Assembly (NCBI GenBank): GCA_020831935.1 | Contig: JAFIFR010000004.1 | Location: 1-40,930 of the forward strand | Origin: Alkalimonas sp. | GTDB lineage: Bacteria > Pseudomonadota > Gammaproteobacteria > Enterobacterales > Alteromonadaceae | DNA length: 40,930 bases | Direction: 5' to 3' | The notes under the pieces: generated by a model | The model's input: the letters and a program-made list of their open reading frames with translations, nothing else | What the model was told of the DNA's origin: nothing | Databases searched by the model: none | In this document: one piece after another, positions 1 through 9,548 of the stretch | How the letters are laid out: every line of letters begins with the position of its first letter | Position numbering within the stretch: the stretch's first letter is position 1 | Position numbers and translations under genes: made by a program

Positions 1-24
1 AATCCTAAACTACTGAAGCATGCT

Positions 25-462
25 ATGTCTGATCACAACGCCGAACTTCGCAAAGCGGGCCTGAAAGTTACCCTGCCCCGGGTGAAAATCTTAGAGATCC
101 TGCAAGATCCCAACAATCAGCATATCAGTGCCGAAGATGTTTATAAGCTGCTGCTGGAGTCCGGTGAAGACATTGGTCTGGCCACTGTGTACCGGGTTCT
201 GAACCAGTTTGATGATGCGGGCATCTTAACCCGCCATCATTTTGAAGGCGGCAAGTCGGTGTTTGAGCTTACCGGAAATAGTCATCACGATCACTTGGTC
301 TGTTTAAACTGCGGCCGGGTGATTGAGTTTGAAGACGACACCATTGAGCGTAAACAGCTGGAGATTGCCAGCAAAAATGGCCTTAAACTGACCAATCACA
401 GTTTGTACCTCTATGGCGAGTGCGAACAAAAAAATAATTGCCCGCACAATAGCGACAATTAA
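25..462 (+). CDS. fur: Ferric uptake regulator Fur
   Basis: 145 aa; winged-helix motif (LATVYRVLNQFDDAGI), HHDHLVCLNCGRVIEF metal-binding region and C-terminal C..C pair typical of Fur. Confidence 0.97.
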   Translation: MSDHNAELRKAGLKVTLPRVKILEILQDPNNQHISAEDVYKLLLESGEDIGLATVYRVLNQFDDAGILTRHHFEGGKSVFELTGNSHHDHLVCLNCGRVIEFEDDTIERKQLEIASKNGLKLTNHSLYLYGECEQKNNCPHNSDN

Positions 463-478
463 GCATCCACCAACAACC

Positions 479-504
479 AGGCCTTATTGCTCTGAGGCCT
501 TTTC
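479..504 (+). terminator. Possible rho-independent terminator of fur
   Basis: AGGCCT-N10-AGGCCT followed by TTTT just after the fur stop; short stem, overlaps the 3' end of the convergent gene. Confidence 0.45.
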
Positions 505-1200
505 AGTTTCTTGCTGCCAGCTGTACCAGCCTCGGCTTAACCGATAACTGGCATAACTAAACCACTCGCCGCTTAACTTGGCAAAAAAGTCATAGTTGCT
601 TAAATTCACCGTCAGCCAGCATTGCCAGCGACAAGGCAAAGGGCGATAGCTGCTGGTGGTCGCGGCCGAAAACTCCGCATTCAGTTGATGCAAAGCAATC
701 AGTCGCTGCACCCGCCAGCCATGATGATCACTGCTGATCAGCAAAAGCGGCTGTTGCTGATGAAAGCGCGCCGATAGCTGGTAAAACTCCTGATAGGTGT
801 TGGCGCCGCCATCAAAGCACTCCATGACACCAGCAAAGCCCTGTTGCTGCAAATAAGCAAGGTAAGGACCGCAGTGACGGGTGGTGATCACCACCGGCAT
901 CGGCTCGGCCGCAGTTAGCTGCAACAGGTGGTCCAGGCGGTTCCGGGCGCAAGCCGGAAGCTGTTCAGGGCTACCGCCACAGCCCAACACCACCAGGGTG
1001 CTATTAGACCTTAGCTGGCCATTTTGCAGCAGCTGCAGCTGCCAGTCGCGTACCTGATTGGTAACAAAGCTGTTGCCAAGCAGATAAAACAACAGCCACA
1101 GCAACCAAAGCCCCTTCTTGCGGTAGCAGATGGCCGCCAGCAGCAAGGCATACAAAAACAGATTGTGTGGGTACAGCACCAGCTGAATAAAGTCGGTCAT
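484..1200 (-). CDS. DUF218 (YdcF/ElyC-like) membrane protein
   Basis: Hydrophobic N-terminus, then LVVLGCGGSPEQ...R...LISSDHHGWR layout resembling the DUF218 domain. Confidence 0.7.
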   Translation of the reverse strand: MTDFIQLVLYPHNLFLYALLLAAICYRKKGLWLLWLLFYLLGNSFVTNQVRDWQLQLLQNGQLRSNSTLVVLGCGGSPEQLPACARNRLDHLLQLTAAEPMPVVITTRHCGPYLAYLQQQGFAGVMECFDGGANTYQEFYQLSARFHQQQPLLLISSDHHGWRVQRLIALHQLNAEFSAATTSSYRPLPCRWQCWLTVNLSNYDFFAKLSGEWFSYASYRLSRGWYSWQQETEKASEQ

Positions 1201-2516
1201 AAGTCTGTCCTCGGGCCCGCCTTTAGGGTGGCCTGCAAAGACGCATCGGAGCTGTAAGCCGAGTTAGAGCCAGATGCCTGGGCCAGCAACCAACCACACC
1301 AGGCACCCCAGGGCAACCAGAGTATGCCTGAGGTTAGCACATGGCCGACCAAAACTGCCAGCAGCAGCAAAAGACCGTTGAGCAGCAGCAAAACCCGCCC
1401 TGTTGCAAGACGACGTTGATGCCAGCACAGCCGCAGCAACCAGCCAAACCAGCCAACTGCAAATACCAGCGCCGGCAGGCCAAAGAAAATAGCCAAATCA
1501 ACCAGGTCGGATTCAACAAAGTACTTCTTTTGGTAGAGCGCAATGCCAGCCTGACCGACACCTAACAGCCAATGCCAGGGTGCATACTGCTCTGTCAGCA
1601 ACTGCAGGTTTTGCTGCAGATACAGCTCGCGTGACGACAGCAACAAACCGAGCAGCCCCCGCTCCTGCCATACCCAGAGTAACTTTTGGTGCAGACCAAG
1701 TGCGACCAAGAACGGCTCCAGCCAGAAGGGACTGCTAAGCAGAAGCACCAGAGCAAACAATACCAGCACCAGTGCCGAGCGCCGTCGCATCGACGCTGTC
1801 AGATGCAACCAAGGGATCAGCACCGTCAAAAGCACAACCCCCAACAGCGCAGTTTTGGTGAGCAGTTGCGCCGCACAAAACAAAGCCAGCAGCACCACCA
1901 GTAGAAAGAGAAACTGATTGTCAGGCCAGCTCCGGTGCAACAGATAAGCGGTCAAAACCAGCAATAAGGCCGACAACTCATTGGCCGATACAAAAAATCC
2001 GCTGCTGCCAAGCGCGGCCAGCTCAATGTCTTCCATCGGACTGTAGGCCGCGTAACCAAAACCGGAAAAGCCCAGCAGTAAATTCAGTACCAGCACAGTG
2101 GCAAACAGCAGCATCAATGCCTGCAGCACCCGTTTAGCCTGCTCTGGCGCCCCCTGGCTAAAGCGGTAGAATGCAAGCAGCGCCACTAAGGGCGCCAGCA
2201 ACTTGGCTATCAAGCTGACTTCGGCCAGCAAAGACAAGCCGGGCTCAAGCATCCAGTGGGTTAGCAAGGGCCCTGCCATCATACAAAGTGCCAAAGCCAG
2301 CAGTGCCAGCACCACCCTAAAATCGGTTACGCGTAACAGGGCAAGCATGGCCAGCAGCACCGCGGATTTTACCGCCTGAGCGACCGGCGGCCCGCTCAGC
2401 CCCAGGCTTAGGGCGGCACCTTGCAGCATATCCAGCAACAAGGTGCAGGCAGCCAGCATAAAGAGCCCGGCCCAAATCCGGGGAGAAGCCTGCGGCAATA
2501 GCGTCATACTAGTCAA
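1197..2516 (-). CDS. O-antigen ligase/polymerase-like (Wzy/WaaL family) multi-pass membrane protein
   Basis: 439 aa, many TM segments, large periplasmic loop (YLQQNLQLLTEQYAPWHWLLGVGQ), within a glycosyltransferase cluster; overlaps the next gene by 4 nt. Confidence 0.7.
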   Translation of the reverse strand: MTSMTLLPQASPRIWAGLFMLAACTLLLDMLQGAALSLGLSGPPVAQAVKSAVLLAMLALLRVTDFRVVLALLALALCMMAGPLLTHWMLEPGLSLLAEVSLIAKLLAPLVALLAFYRFSQGAPEQAKRVLQALMLLFATVLVLNLLLGFSGFGYAAYSPMEDIELAALGSSGFFVSANELSALLLVLTAYLLHRSWPDNQFLFLLVVLLALFCAAQLLTKTALLGVVLLTVLIPWLHLTASMRRRSALVLVLFALVLLLSSPFWLEPFLVALGLHQKLLWVWQERGLLGLLLSSRELYLQQNLQLLTEQYAPWHWLLGVGQAGIALYQKKYFVESDLVDLAIFFGLPALVFAVGWFGWLLRLCWHQRRLATGRVLLLLNGLLLLLAVLVGHVLTSGILWLPWGAWCGWLLAQASGSNSAYSSDASLQATLKAGPRTDL

Positions 2517-3399
2517 ACAACCCTCGCCAGCCTTTTTGCAGCCACTTTAATCGCAAACGACTAAGCCAGGCAAATTTCTGCTTCAGATAGTAGCGCAGCT
2601 TCAGGCCTTGCAGTCCAAAACGCCAGCTTCGCAGCAACTGCCAAAGTGACATTGGCAATAGCTGCATGCTGTGACGATAAAACGCCTGATTGTGTAGGTT
2701 GCGTGCCGTCATTAAAGCCCGGTGCTTGGCAACAAAATCGTCGTGCGCCTGCAGCCGTTTCGGTGAGCCACTGATCCGCCCTGCTTCATGCCCTGCATTG
2801 ACCTGATAACTGATATGACCAATACGCCTTGCCGGGCCAAAACGCGCCACCAACCGCACCCACATATCGTAATCCTGGAAGGCGGCCAGCTGGGTATCAA
2901 AGCCTCCCAGCGCGCGCATTGAAGCCGTCGGCACCAGCGCCTGATTGGACAAGGTATGCAGGTCCAGCAGTTGCTCCAGTTCAATGACCGCGTCGCTGGC
3001 AAAACAAGCTTTGCTGGCGGTGCCATAATGCCAAAGATAGCCGGAACAGACCATGGCATCAGCGGTTTGATAAGCCGCCATCAGGCTGGATAAACGATCC
3101 GGGTAAAACACGTCGTCATCATCCAGCCCGGTCACAAAGTCCCCATTGGCGGCAGCTATGGCGGTATTGCGGGCAGCGCAGGCTCCCTGACTTTGGGGAT
3201 GGCGCAACAAACGCACTTTGGGCTCGGCAGCGTAACGTTGCTGCAAGAATTCCCAACTGTCATCGGTCGAGCCATCGTCCACCACGATCAACTCAAAATT
3301 CGGGTAATCCTGTGCCAGTACCGAGTCCACCGCAGTTGCCGCCATCTGCTTGCGGTTGTGGGTCGGCATATACACGGTGATCAAGGGGTGCGATGTCAT
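2509..3399 (-). CDS. Family 2 glycosyltransferase
   Basis: MTSHPLITVYMPTHNRKQ...VVDDGSTDDSWE...GLDDDDVF, GT-A signature. Start set at the internal ATG that overlaps the upstream stop (ATGA). Confidence 0.92.
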   Translation of the reverse strand: MTSHPLITVYMPTHNRKQMAATAVDSVLAQDYPNFELIVVDDGSTDDSWEFLQQRYAAEPKVRLLRHPQSQGACAARNTAIAAANGDFVTGLDDDDVFYPDRLSSLMAAYQTADAMVCSGYLWHYGTASKACFASDAVIELEQLLDLHTLSNQALVPTASMRALGGFDTQLAAFQDYDMWVRLVARFGPARRIGHISYQVNAGHEAGRISGSPKRLQAHDDFVAKHRALMTARNLHNQAFYRHSMQLLPMSLWQLLRSWRFGLQGLKLRYYLKQKFAWLSRLRLKWLQKGWRGLFD

Positions 3400-4121
3400 A
3401 GTTTTCCCCTCAGAGCCAGCCACAGGTAGTTGAGCAGTCGTCCCTGCCGACCAAGACGACTGGGCTGTTTGCACAAGCGATAAGCCCACTCCAGGTGCAA
3501 GCGACACCACAAGTCAGGCGCGCGCTTGACCTGACCGGTAAAAACATCAAAACTGCCTCCTACCCCCATAAAAAAACAACCGGGCAACTCAGGTCGTAGC
3601 CGCTCAATCAGCCGCTCCTGCCGGGGCGAACCCATCGCCACCGGAATGACTTTGGCCCCACTTTGCCGGATGTCGGCCAATAATTGCTGTTCATCCTCAA
3701 AGTAACCATCGGTTGCGCCCACCACCGGCACTTGCTGTTGCTGCAACTTGTCGCGTGTTTGTGCCAGCACATTCGCCTTTGCCCCCACCAGATAAACCGG
3801 CACACCAAAGCGGGCACAACGCAGCATCAGTTGCTGCCATAGCTCACAGCCTGGGATCCGTTGCAGTGGCTGTTGCAAACGACGGCGCATCAGCATCACC
3901 ACCCCGATGCCATCGGCATAACGAATGCTGGCGTTGCCCAGCATCCGGGCAACCTCTGGCTCAGCGCGTGCGGCCATCACCTTTTCGGGGTTGATGGCTA
4001 TGGCGGAGCCCGCCAGTACCTGGCCTTCGTGATCGATAATGTGTTCCAACAGCTGCTGCTGATGCTGCCAGGCCCCGACCTCAACCGGGCCGATGCAAAC
4101 AGAAGCAATGGGTGAGTTCAT
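3396..4121 (-). CDS. WecG/TagA/CpsF family glycosyltransferase
   Basis: INPEKVMAARAEPEVARMLGNASIRYADGIGVV, YLVGAKANVL, VAMGSPRQERLI, FFMGVGGSFDVFTGQVKRAPDLWCRLHLEWAYRL are classic WecG/TagA motifs; ATGA overlap with upstream gene. Confidence 0.95.
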   Translation of the reverse strand: MNSPIASVCIGPVEVGAWQHQQQLLEHIIDHEGQVLAGSAIAINPEKVMAARAEPEVARMLGNASIRYADGIGVVMLMRRRLQQPLQRIPGCELWQQLMLRCARFGVPVYLVGAKANVLAQTRDKLQQQQVPVVGATDGYFEDEQQLLADIRQSGAKVIPVAMGSPRQERLIERLRPELPGCFFMGVGGSFDVFTGQVKRAPDLWCRLHLEWAYRLCKQPSRLGRQGRLLNYLWLALRGKL

Positions 4122-5179
4122 AGAGTTCCTTGCACAGTATATTGCTGTTGATACAGCTGTTGATAAATTGCCATCAGTTGACTGACCACAACCGGCACTA
4201 GCTGGCTTTGTGCATAGGCTCGGCCGGCTTGTTGCATGCATTGATACTCATCAGCTGGCAAGTGCCAGCAGTGCTCCAGTGCTGCCAGCAGCTCGGATGT
4301 CAGTGCCTCTTCCGATTGCTGCTGGCTGAGAACCCAGCCAAACTGAGGCTGCAGCTGAGCACGGGCACCATCGGTGTCGGTCGCGATCACCGGTGTGTAA
4401 CAAGCCAGCGCTTCCGTCATCACCAGACCAAAAGACTCCTGACGGGACAAGCTCACCAATACTTTGCTTCGTTGATACCATTGCTGCAGCTGTGCCGGCG
4501 TTTGACTGGGCAGCCAGCGCAGACCCGGATACTGTTGCTGCCAGTCGGTAAGCTTGGCCGCTGCCGGCCCCTGACCAATAATGCAAATGGACTTATCCAC
4601 CAACCGAGGCAGGACGCGCTCCAGCCGGTCGAGCCCTTTGTTGCGGTTTAAGGTTCCAACAAAGAGCAAGTCGATGTCTTTGTCCGCAGGGCTCAGCAGC
4701 TGACTGTGTTGGTACTGGCTGGCAATACCGGCCGAGAGTACCGCCGCCTTTTGGGGTTGGCAAAAGAACGCTTGCTGCAACGCAGGACTGGTAAAGATCC
4801 ACTGGGACACCGAGCGTGCGCACCACCGGTAGAGGCGGCCTGCAGGTTGATACTGATAAATATCACTGCCATGGCAGGTCACTACAATACGAACAGAGCG
4901 GTGACGCAACCATTTATACAGCAACGCCAACCAAATGCTCGGGTAATAAAAATGCACATGAAGAATATCAAAACGTTGACGGCAAAAAATATAGCGCCAG
5001 ATAAAGTCAAGCAACCACACCGGGTACTTTAACAGCCGGTTTATACGACTATCGCTGTGCCAACGCATCCAGTGATAGGCGGTTGGGATCGGCAAAGCCT
5101 GTCGCTGTTGCTCGACAAACTGTCCCTGAACCGGCGCTGTTGGCTTCGGCCCCATATTGCTAATCCATAAGATTTGCAT
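4118..5179 (-). CDS. Group 1 (GT4) glycosyltransferase
   Basis: FVGTLNRNKGLDRLERVLPRL...SLSRQESFGLVMTEALACYTPVIATDTDGARAQL, typical GT4 C-terminal domain; start taken at MQILWISNMG. Confidence 0.92.
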   Translation of the reverse strand: MQILWISNMGPKPTAPVQGQFVEQQRQALPIPTAYHWMRWHSDSRINRLLKYPVWLLDFIWRYIFCRQRFDILHVHFYYPSIWLALLYKWLRHRSVRIVVTCHGSDIYQYQPAGRLYRWCARSVSQWIFTSPALQQAFFCQPQKAAVLSAGIASQYQHSQLLSPADKDIDLLFVGTLNRNKGLDRLERVLPRLVDKSICIIGQGPAAAKLTDWQQQYPGLRWLPSQTPAQLQQWYQRSKVLVSLSRQESFGLVMTEALACYTPVIATDTDGARAQLQPQFGWVLSQQQSEEALTSELLAALEHCWHLPADEYQCMQQAGRAYAQSQLVPVVVSQLMAIYQQLYQQQYTVQGTL

Positions 5180-5322
5180 CAAGCTTATGACGACTCCAAA
5201 AAAATCAGGTTGTTCAGCGTAGCGCAAGCTCAATGACTGTAAGCTGAATTGGCTTGGTCGCTGCGGCTTTGTCGTCTACCAACTAAAGAGCAGATAGAAC
5301 CGAGTTAGCTTAACAAAAAAGG

Positions 5323-6381
5323 ATGGGTATGTATTCGCTGTTCTGGCCTTTGATCACCGCTTTTGTCATCACAGTCCTCTGTGTGCAGTTGCTGCTGCCA
5401 CTGGCTCCGCGGCTGGGACTGCTGGATATTCCCAAAGGGCGTAAACAACACCGTGGTCAGGTTCCCTTGATTGGTGGTTTATCGGTTTTTAGTGGTGTCA
5501 GCATAGGTTTATTGGTCGCCGATCCCAGCTCCACCATGCATTGGGCTTTTATCGGCTGCGCCTTGATTATTGTGCTGCTTGGCGCGCTGGATGATGCCTT
5601 GGATCTGTCCGTTGGCATTCGCTTACTGGTTCAGACTCTGGTGGCCATCGCCATGATGTGGCTGCTGGACTTGCACCTGGCCCAATTAGGCAACTTATTT
5701 GGGCTTGGAAGCATCGAACTTGGTTGGTTTGGCCCACCGCTGACAGTTCTGGCCGTGATAGCCGCCATCAATGCCTTTAATATGACCGATGGCATCGATG
5801 GATTGGCCGGCAGCCTGAGTGTGCTCACCATGCTGGCACTTAGCTTCTTTATGTTGATGTGGGGACAGCCCGATGATGCCCTGTTACCTTTGTTGATGAT
5901 TGCAGCGCTGCTGCCCTATCTGGCAGCCAACTTACGATGCTTCGGTTTGCCAAAGGTCTTCCTTGGCGATGCCGGCAGCATGCTGATAGGTCTGACGGTG
6001 ATTTGGTTATTGCTGCAAGGCAGCCAAAGCGCTGAGAGCAGCTTTCGTCCTGTGACGGCTTTGTGGATCATCGCCATCCCATTGCTGGACATGGCCGTCA
6101 TCATGATCCGCCGCTTACGCAAAGGCCAGTCGCCTTTTAAGGCCGACCGCGAGCATCTGCATCATATTTCTCTGCGGCTGGGCCTGGCGCCGCGGCAAGC
6201 GCTGCTATTTATTCTGGGTCTGGCAGGGACTGCCGCCAGCCTCGGCGCCCTGGCCGAGTACCTGCTGCTGCCAGAAAGCCTGATGCTGGTACTCTTTTTG
6301 CTGCTGGCGGCAGCTTACTTTATGGTATTGTCCAATGTTTGGCGCATCCTGTCGGCTGTTCGCAAGCGCCGATTGGGTTAG
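5323..6381 (+). CDS. WecA-like undecaprenyl-phosphate sugar-1-phosphate transferase
   Basis: GRKQHRGQVPLIGGL, LGALDDALDL, NAFNMTDGIDGLAGS, VFLGDAGSMLIG, DREHLHH motifs of the WecA/MraY family. Confidence 0.93.
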   Translation: MGMYSLFWPLITAFVITVLCVQLLLPLAPRLGLLDIPKGRKQHRGQVPLIGGLSVFSGVSIGLLVADPSSTMHWAFIGCALIIVLLGALDDALDLSVGIRLLVQTLVAIAMMWLLDLHLAQLGNLFGLGSIELGWFGPPLTVLAVIAAINAFNMTDGIDGLAGSLSVLTMLALSFFMLMWGQPDDALLPLLMIAALLPYLAANLRCFGLPKVFLGDAGSMLIGLTVIWLLLQGSQSAESSFRPVTALWIIAIPLLDMAVIMIRRLRKGQSPFKADREHLHHISLRLGLAPRQALLFILGLAGTAASLGALAEYLLLPESLMLVLFLLLAAAYFMVLSNVWRILSAVRKRRLG

Positions 6382-6398
6382 GCCCTAATGACCAGGCT

Positions 6399-7103
6399 CT
6401 AAGCAGCAAAGGCATCCTTTCGACGGTTGTATTCGGCAATCATTGCTTCCATACTGGGCCCATCGTATGGCGATAAATTACTCAGGATCATTCGCTTACG
6501 TCCCTGGCCTATGGTTTTACCCTGACACGCCAGACTGAAATCCAACAAAGCACTGCCTCGGCGGCCGGCAACCTCGAGGCAGGCATCAGCCAGGTCCAGT
6601 TGCGGCAAACACTCAGGCAACTCTGTCAATTCCAGCGTCATGCTCTCGTAAATGACCATCGGGCGCTGCGGGTGAATCATCACCTGTTGAGCCTGCATCA
6701 GTGGGTGCAGGATGTGTGGAAAGTTTTTCCCTGAAAATTGCACATAATCGGTGGCGATGGCCTCAATCAGTGCCATGTCCTTGCTGACCGCCCCTTCTTG
6801 CGTTAAAGACAAATACACCTTGCCTTCGCGGTCACAAATCCGGATTTCGTTGTCGTGCTGCTCGAAGTGCAGCCAGACATCGGCCGCTACCATACCTGAA
6901 AAGGTACAACAAAGCCGTTCACTGATGCCATACTGACTCAGTAACCAGGAGAACATTAAATCACCAGGCACGCAAAAGCGCTTGGCATCTTCATCGTGCA
7001 ATGGATTAAAGTCACCGGCAACTTTTTTGGCAAAGGTACTGCCCTGGTGGCGACTAAAGCAAAACTCGCGGTCCTGTTGTTGGATATAAGGTGCTAAAAA
7101 CAT
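6399..7103 (-). CDS. DUF3581 family protein
   Basis: FAKKVAGDFNPLHDEDAKRFCVPGDLMFSWLLSQYG and overall layout resemble DUF3581 (from memory). Confidence 0.65.
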   Translation of the reverse strand: MFLAPYIQQQDREFCFSRHQGSTFAKKVAGDFNPLHDEDAKRFCVPGDLMFSWLLSQYGISERLCCTFSGMVAADVWLHFEQHDNEIRICDREGKVYLSLTQEGAVSKDMALIEAIATDYVQFSGKNFPHILHPLMQAQQVMIHPQRPMVIYESMTLELTELPECLPQLDLADACLEVAGRRGSALLDFSLACQGKTIGQGRKRMILSNLSPYDGPSMEAMIAEYNRRKDAFAA

Positions 7104-7263
7104 GCTGCTTCCGATGATTTACTGCAAAAGGTTCATTTTACCCTAATTTTAGCTGTTGTTGGTCTAGCCAGTGCTATTTTTTAAAACTGGCAAGATTTAT
7201 GCTTTTAAGCCATGAAGGGCTCGTGCAGACACGACTGTGCGGTTGACACCAAGAGAGACAAGC

Positions 7264-7758
7264 ATGACGTTGAAAACCAGTCGCCAACACCTGGCGGCCA
7301 TGAAAAAACTAACGCTGGCAGAGCTTGAAGATAAATTGTTAGAGCATCAACAATTGCTGAATGCGCTGCTAAAAGAAAGCGGCATTTTATTGCCCGCTTT
7401 ACTGCAAGCCGATGCCGGCCAGTCATTAAGCAACCCAATCTTTACCGAAGCCCTGAAAGCCTATGCCGAAAAAGAGTATGCCCTGGCAGCAAAAAGTTTT
7501 CGGCGTGCTGCCATGCTCGGCCATGCCAAGGCCCAATATTATTTAGGACTTTTATTTGTGAAGGGTCAGGGAGTACCTGCCTCGTTACGGCATGGCTACT
7601 GTTGGTTGCTGTTGGCTGCGAAAGAACGCGAGCCGGCTGCCATGCAGTTGTTGAAGTCCTTGCAGCAGAGCATGTCGGCGGAACTGATCAAAAAAGCAAC
7701 CGAACTGGCGGCCGATCGTTTTGAAGCCATTGAAGACTGGAAACAACAACACCTCTGA
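7264..7758 (+). CDS. Sel1/TPR-like repeat protein
   Basis: Sel1-like repeats: AAMLGHAKAQYYLGLLFVKGQGVPASLRHGYCWLLLAA. Start chosen at the ATG at 7264. Confidence 0.65.
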   Translation: MTLKTSRQHLAAMKKLTLAELEDKLLEHQQLLNALLKESGILLPALLQADAGQSLSNPIFTEALKAYAEKEYALAAKSFRRAAMLGHAKAQYYLGLLFVKGQGVPASLRHGYCWLLLAAKEREPAAMQLLKSLQQSMSAELIKKATELAADRFEAIEDWKQQHL

Positions 7759-7791
7759 AAAAGTGCTTGATTTATCACCGCAACCCAACTA

Positions 7792-7807
7792 CTGTATATG
7801 CATACAC
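7792..7807 (+). promoter_or_regulatory. LexA (SOS) box 1, imperfect
   Basis: CTGTATATGCATACAC; one mismatch to CTGT-N8-ACAG. Confidence 0.8.
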
Positions 7808-7822
7808 TGTATAAAACGACAG
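7807..7822 (+). promoter_or_regulatory. LexA (SOS) box 2
   Basis: CTGTATAAAACGACAG matches CTGT-N8-ACAG exactly; 12 nt upstream of the start codon. Confidence 0.85.
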
Positions 7823-7834
7823 TTAGGAGCTTGC

Positions 7835-8245
7835 ATGACGACTGCCACGCACAACATTACCAACCCTGCCAACACCCATCAGGCCGGCCTGCATTATTTT
7901 TCGCCTTTGGCAGCCAACGCTCAGCAACATCAACTCAACCGTTTGTTGCAACAACACCAGACATCCAGTGGCTGGACATTGATTCTTGCGCCTGAGACCA
8001 GTTCGTTAAAAGCCTTGGCTGAACTGCAGTATCAACAGCAAAGCCGGGTCCTGGTGATCCACCGCAAACAAATTCAGGATCTGGCCCAGACGTTAAAAAA
8101 AGCCATTCTGGCCGGTACCTGCAGCTGCATTATTAACTTTGCGGAATTAAGGGATTTGCAACAATCGACGGAGTTGGCAGAGCTGGCACAGTGCTGTGGC
8201 TGTCAGGTATACTGCTTTGCCAATCCGGCCAGTCATTGCCACTAA
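7835..8245 (+). CDS. sulA: SulA-like SOS cell-division inhibitor
   Basis: LNRLLQQHQTSSGWTLILAPETSSLKALAELQ...VLVIHRKQIQDLAQTLKKAILAGTCSCIINFAEL aligns with the SulA core; tandem LexA boxes and an AGGAG RBS directly upstream. Confidence 0.8.
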   Translation: MTTATHNITNPANTHQAGLHYFSPLAANAQQHQLNRLLQQHQTSSGWTLILAPETSSLKALAELQYQQQSRVLVIHRKQIQDLAQTLKKAILAGTCSCIINFAELRDLQQSTELAELAQCCGCQVYCFANPASHCH

Positions 8246-8287
8246 AGCGGGCAATTCACTGCCCCTCACGAATCCAGGAGCTTTGCA

Positions 8288-8812
8288 ATGCCCGATACCA
8301 TTGAACTGCTGTGTTATTGTGGCTCCGGCAAGGCTTTTTCTGACTGCTGCCAACCTTTCATCAAAGGCCAGCAGCACCCGAAGAGCTGTGAACAGCTGAT
8401 GCGTTCGCGCTACAGCGCTTTCTGCTGTGCAGCCCTAGCTTACCTGCAGCAAAGCTGTACCAAGGATCTCGCCATCGAACAAAGCCCGGAGCATTTGCAC
8501 AGCTTTGTTTCTCAGGTGCACTTTACCGGTTTATCTGTGCTTCCATTGCCTGAACGTATCGAAGAGGCTGGCACAGCCACTGACCAGCAACAGGGGTTTG
8601 TCTATTTTCAGGTTTGGTATTTGCACCAACAGAAACTGCACAGCTTTCGTGAACTGTCCCGATTTGTCTGGCAACAAGGCTGGCGCTACGCCGGTGGCGA
8701 AGTTGTCGATCTGCCCAGCAGCAAGCCTGGCCGCAACGATCCCTGCCCTTGCGGCAGCGGTCGCAAACTCAAAGCTTGCACAGAGCATCGCCCATCCGGT
8801 CAGGCTGCCTGA
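8288..8812 (+). CDS. YchJ-like (UPF0225) SEC-C motif protein
   Basis: N-terminal CYCGSGKAFSDCC, MRSRYSAFCCAALAYLQQS and C-terminal GRNDPCPCGSGRKLKAC. Confidence 0.88.
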   Translation: MPDTIELLCYCGSGKAFSDCCQPFIKGQQHPKSCEQLMRSRYSAFCCAALAYLQQSCTKDLAIEQSPEHLHSFVSQVHFTGLSVLPLPERIEEAGTATDQQQGFVYFQVWYLHQQKLHSFRELSRFVWQQGWRYAGGEVVDLPSSKPGRNDPCPCGSGRKLKACTEHRPSGQAA

Positions 8813-9264
8813 GTCCGAAGCTGCTGCAACACCTCATAGAGCATAGTCGCGTCAGCCTCAACCGGCTCGCCTGATTGTTGCTGCCAGCGGCGTCTGCTGT
8901 GCAAGTCCAGGTTATCGGCAACCCGTGGCGCCAACTTTTTCGCATCATCGCAAAGGACCCATGGTGATGGCGCCAGCTGCTGTTGCAAACGGCTCTGCGC
9001 CCAGCCACTCTGAAGAGCTTGACCGCACCATGCCAGGCATTGCTCATCACCTTCTTGCCACTGATAAGGTCTGGCAGCTTTTATCCCAAACCGCTGATGC
9101 CATGATGGCAGAGGCGTTTCAGATGATGCCACTTCAAGTACAAAAGCGGCCTGCTCGTCGACCGCCTGGGATAAAAAAGCCCGCCACAGACGAAAGTCTG
9201 CCGGTCGCTGCTGTTGCAGCGACTCGTTCATTTTTGGACCTAATTGCCACTCATGAACTAACAT
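8800..9264 (-). CDS. VC2046/SO_2500-like conserved hypothetical protein
   Basis: HEWQLGPKMNESLQQQRPADFRLWRAFLS...RVADNLDLHSRRR resembles this family as remembered; start uncertain; 13-nt convergent overlap with the ychJ-like gene. Confidence 0.5.
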   Translation of the reverse strand: MLVHEWQLGPKMNESLQQQRPADFRLWRAFLSQAVDEQAAFVLEVASSETPLPSWHQRFGIKAARPYQWQEGDEQCLAWCGQALQSGWAQSRLQQQLAPSPWVLCDDAKKLAPRVADNLDLHSRRRWQQQSGEPVEADATMLYEVLQQLRTQAA

Positions 9265-9332
9265 CGAGTTCCTACTATTTTCTGCCTTTGTCTGCTTTAT
9301 CGGCAAACAGCAGAATTAATGAAGGCTTTGTC

Positions 9333-9360
9333 TTTACATCAATTATTTTTTTGGTATGAT
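9333..9360 (+). promoter_or_regulatory. sigma70 promoter of tRNA-Tyr
   Basis: TTTACA - 16 nt - TATGAT followed by a GC-rich discriminator-like segment. Confidence 0.7.
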
Positions 9361-9373
9361 GCAGGCCTTGTGT

Positions 9374-9458
<85 letters not shown>

Positions 9459-9548
9459 CTTCATTCTTGCCTGTTCATTCTGTTTTCTCCTTGCTATTTT
9501 CCACTATTTTACTGACACTTAGCTTAAGATGGTTTTAAGAAACCCAGC

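Noticed and set aside
1024-1904. CAG/CTG-rich stretches looking like microsatellites
   Set aside because: They reflect Gln/Leu-rich coding bias seen across the whole window, not true tandem repeats.
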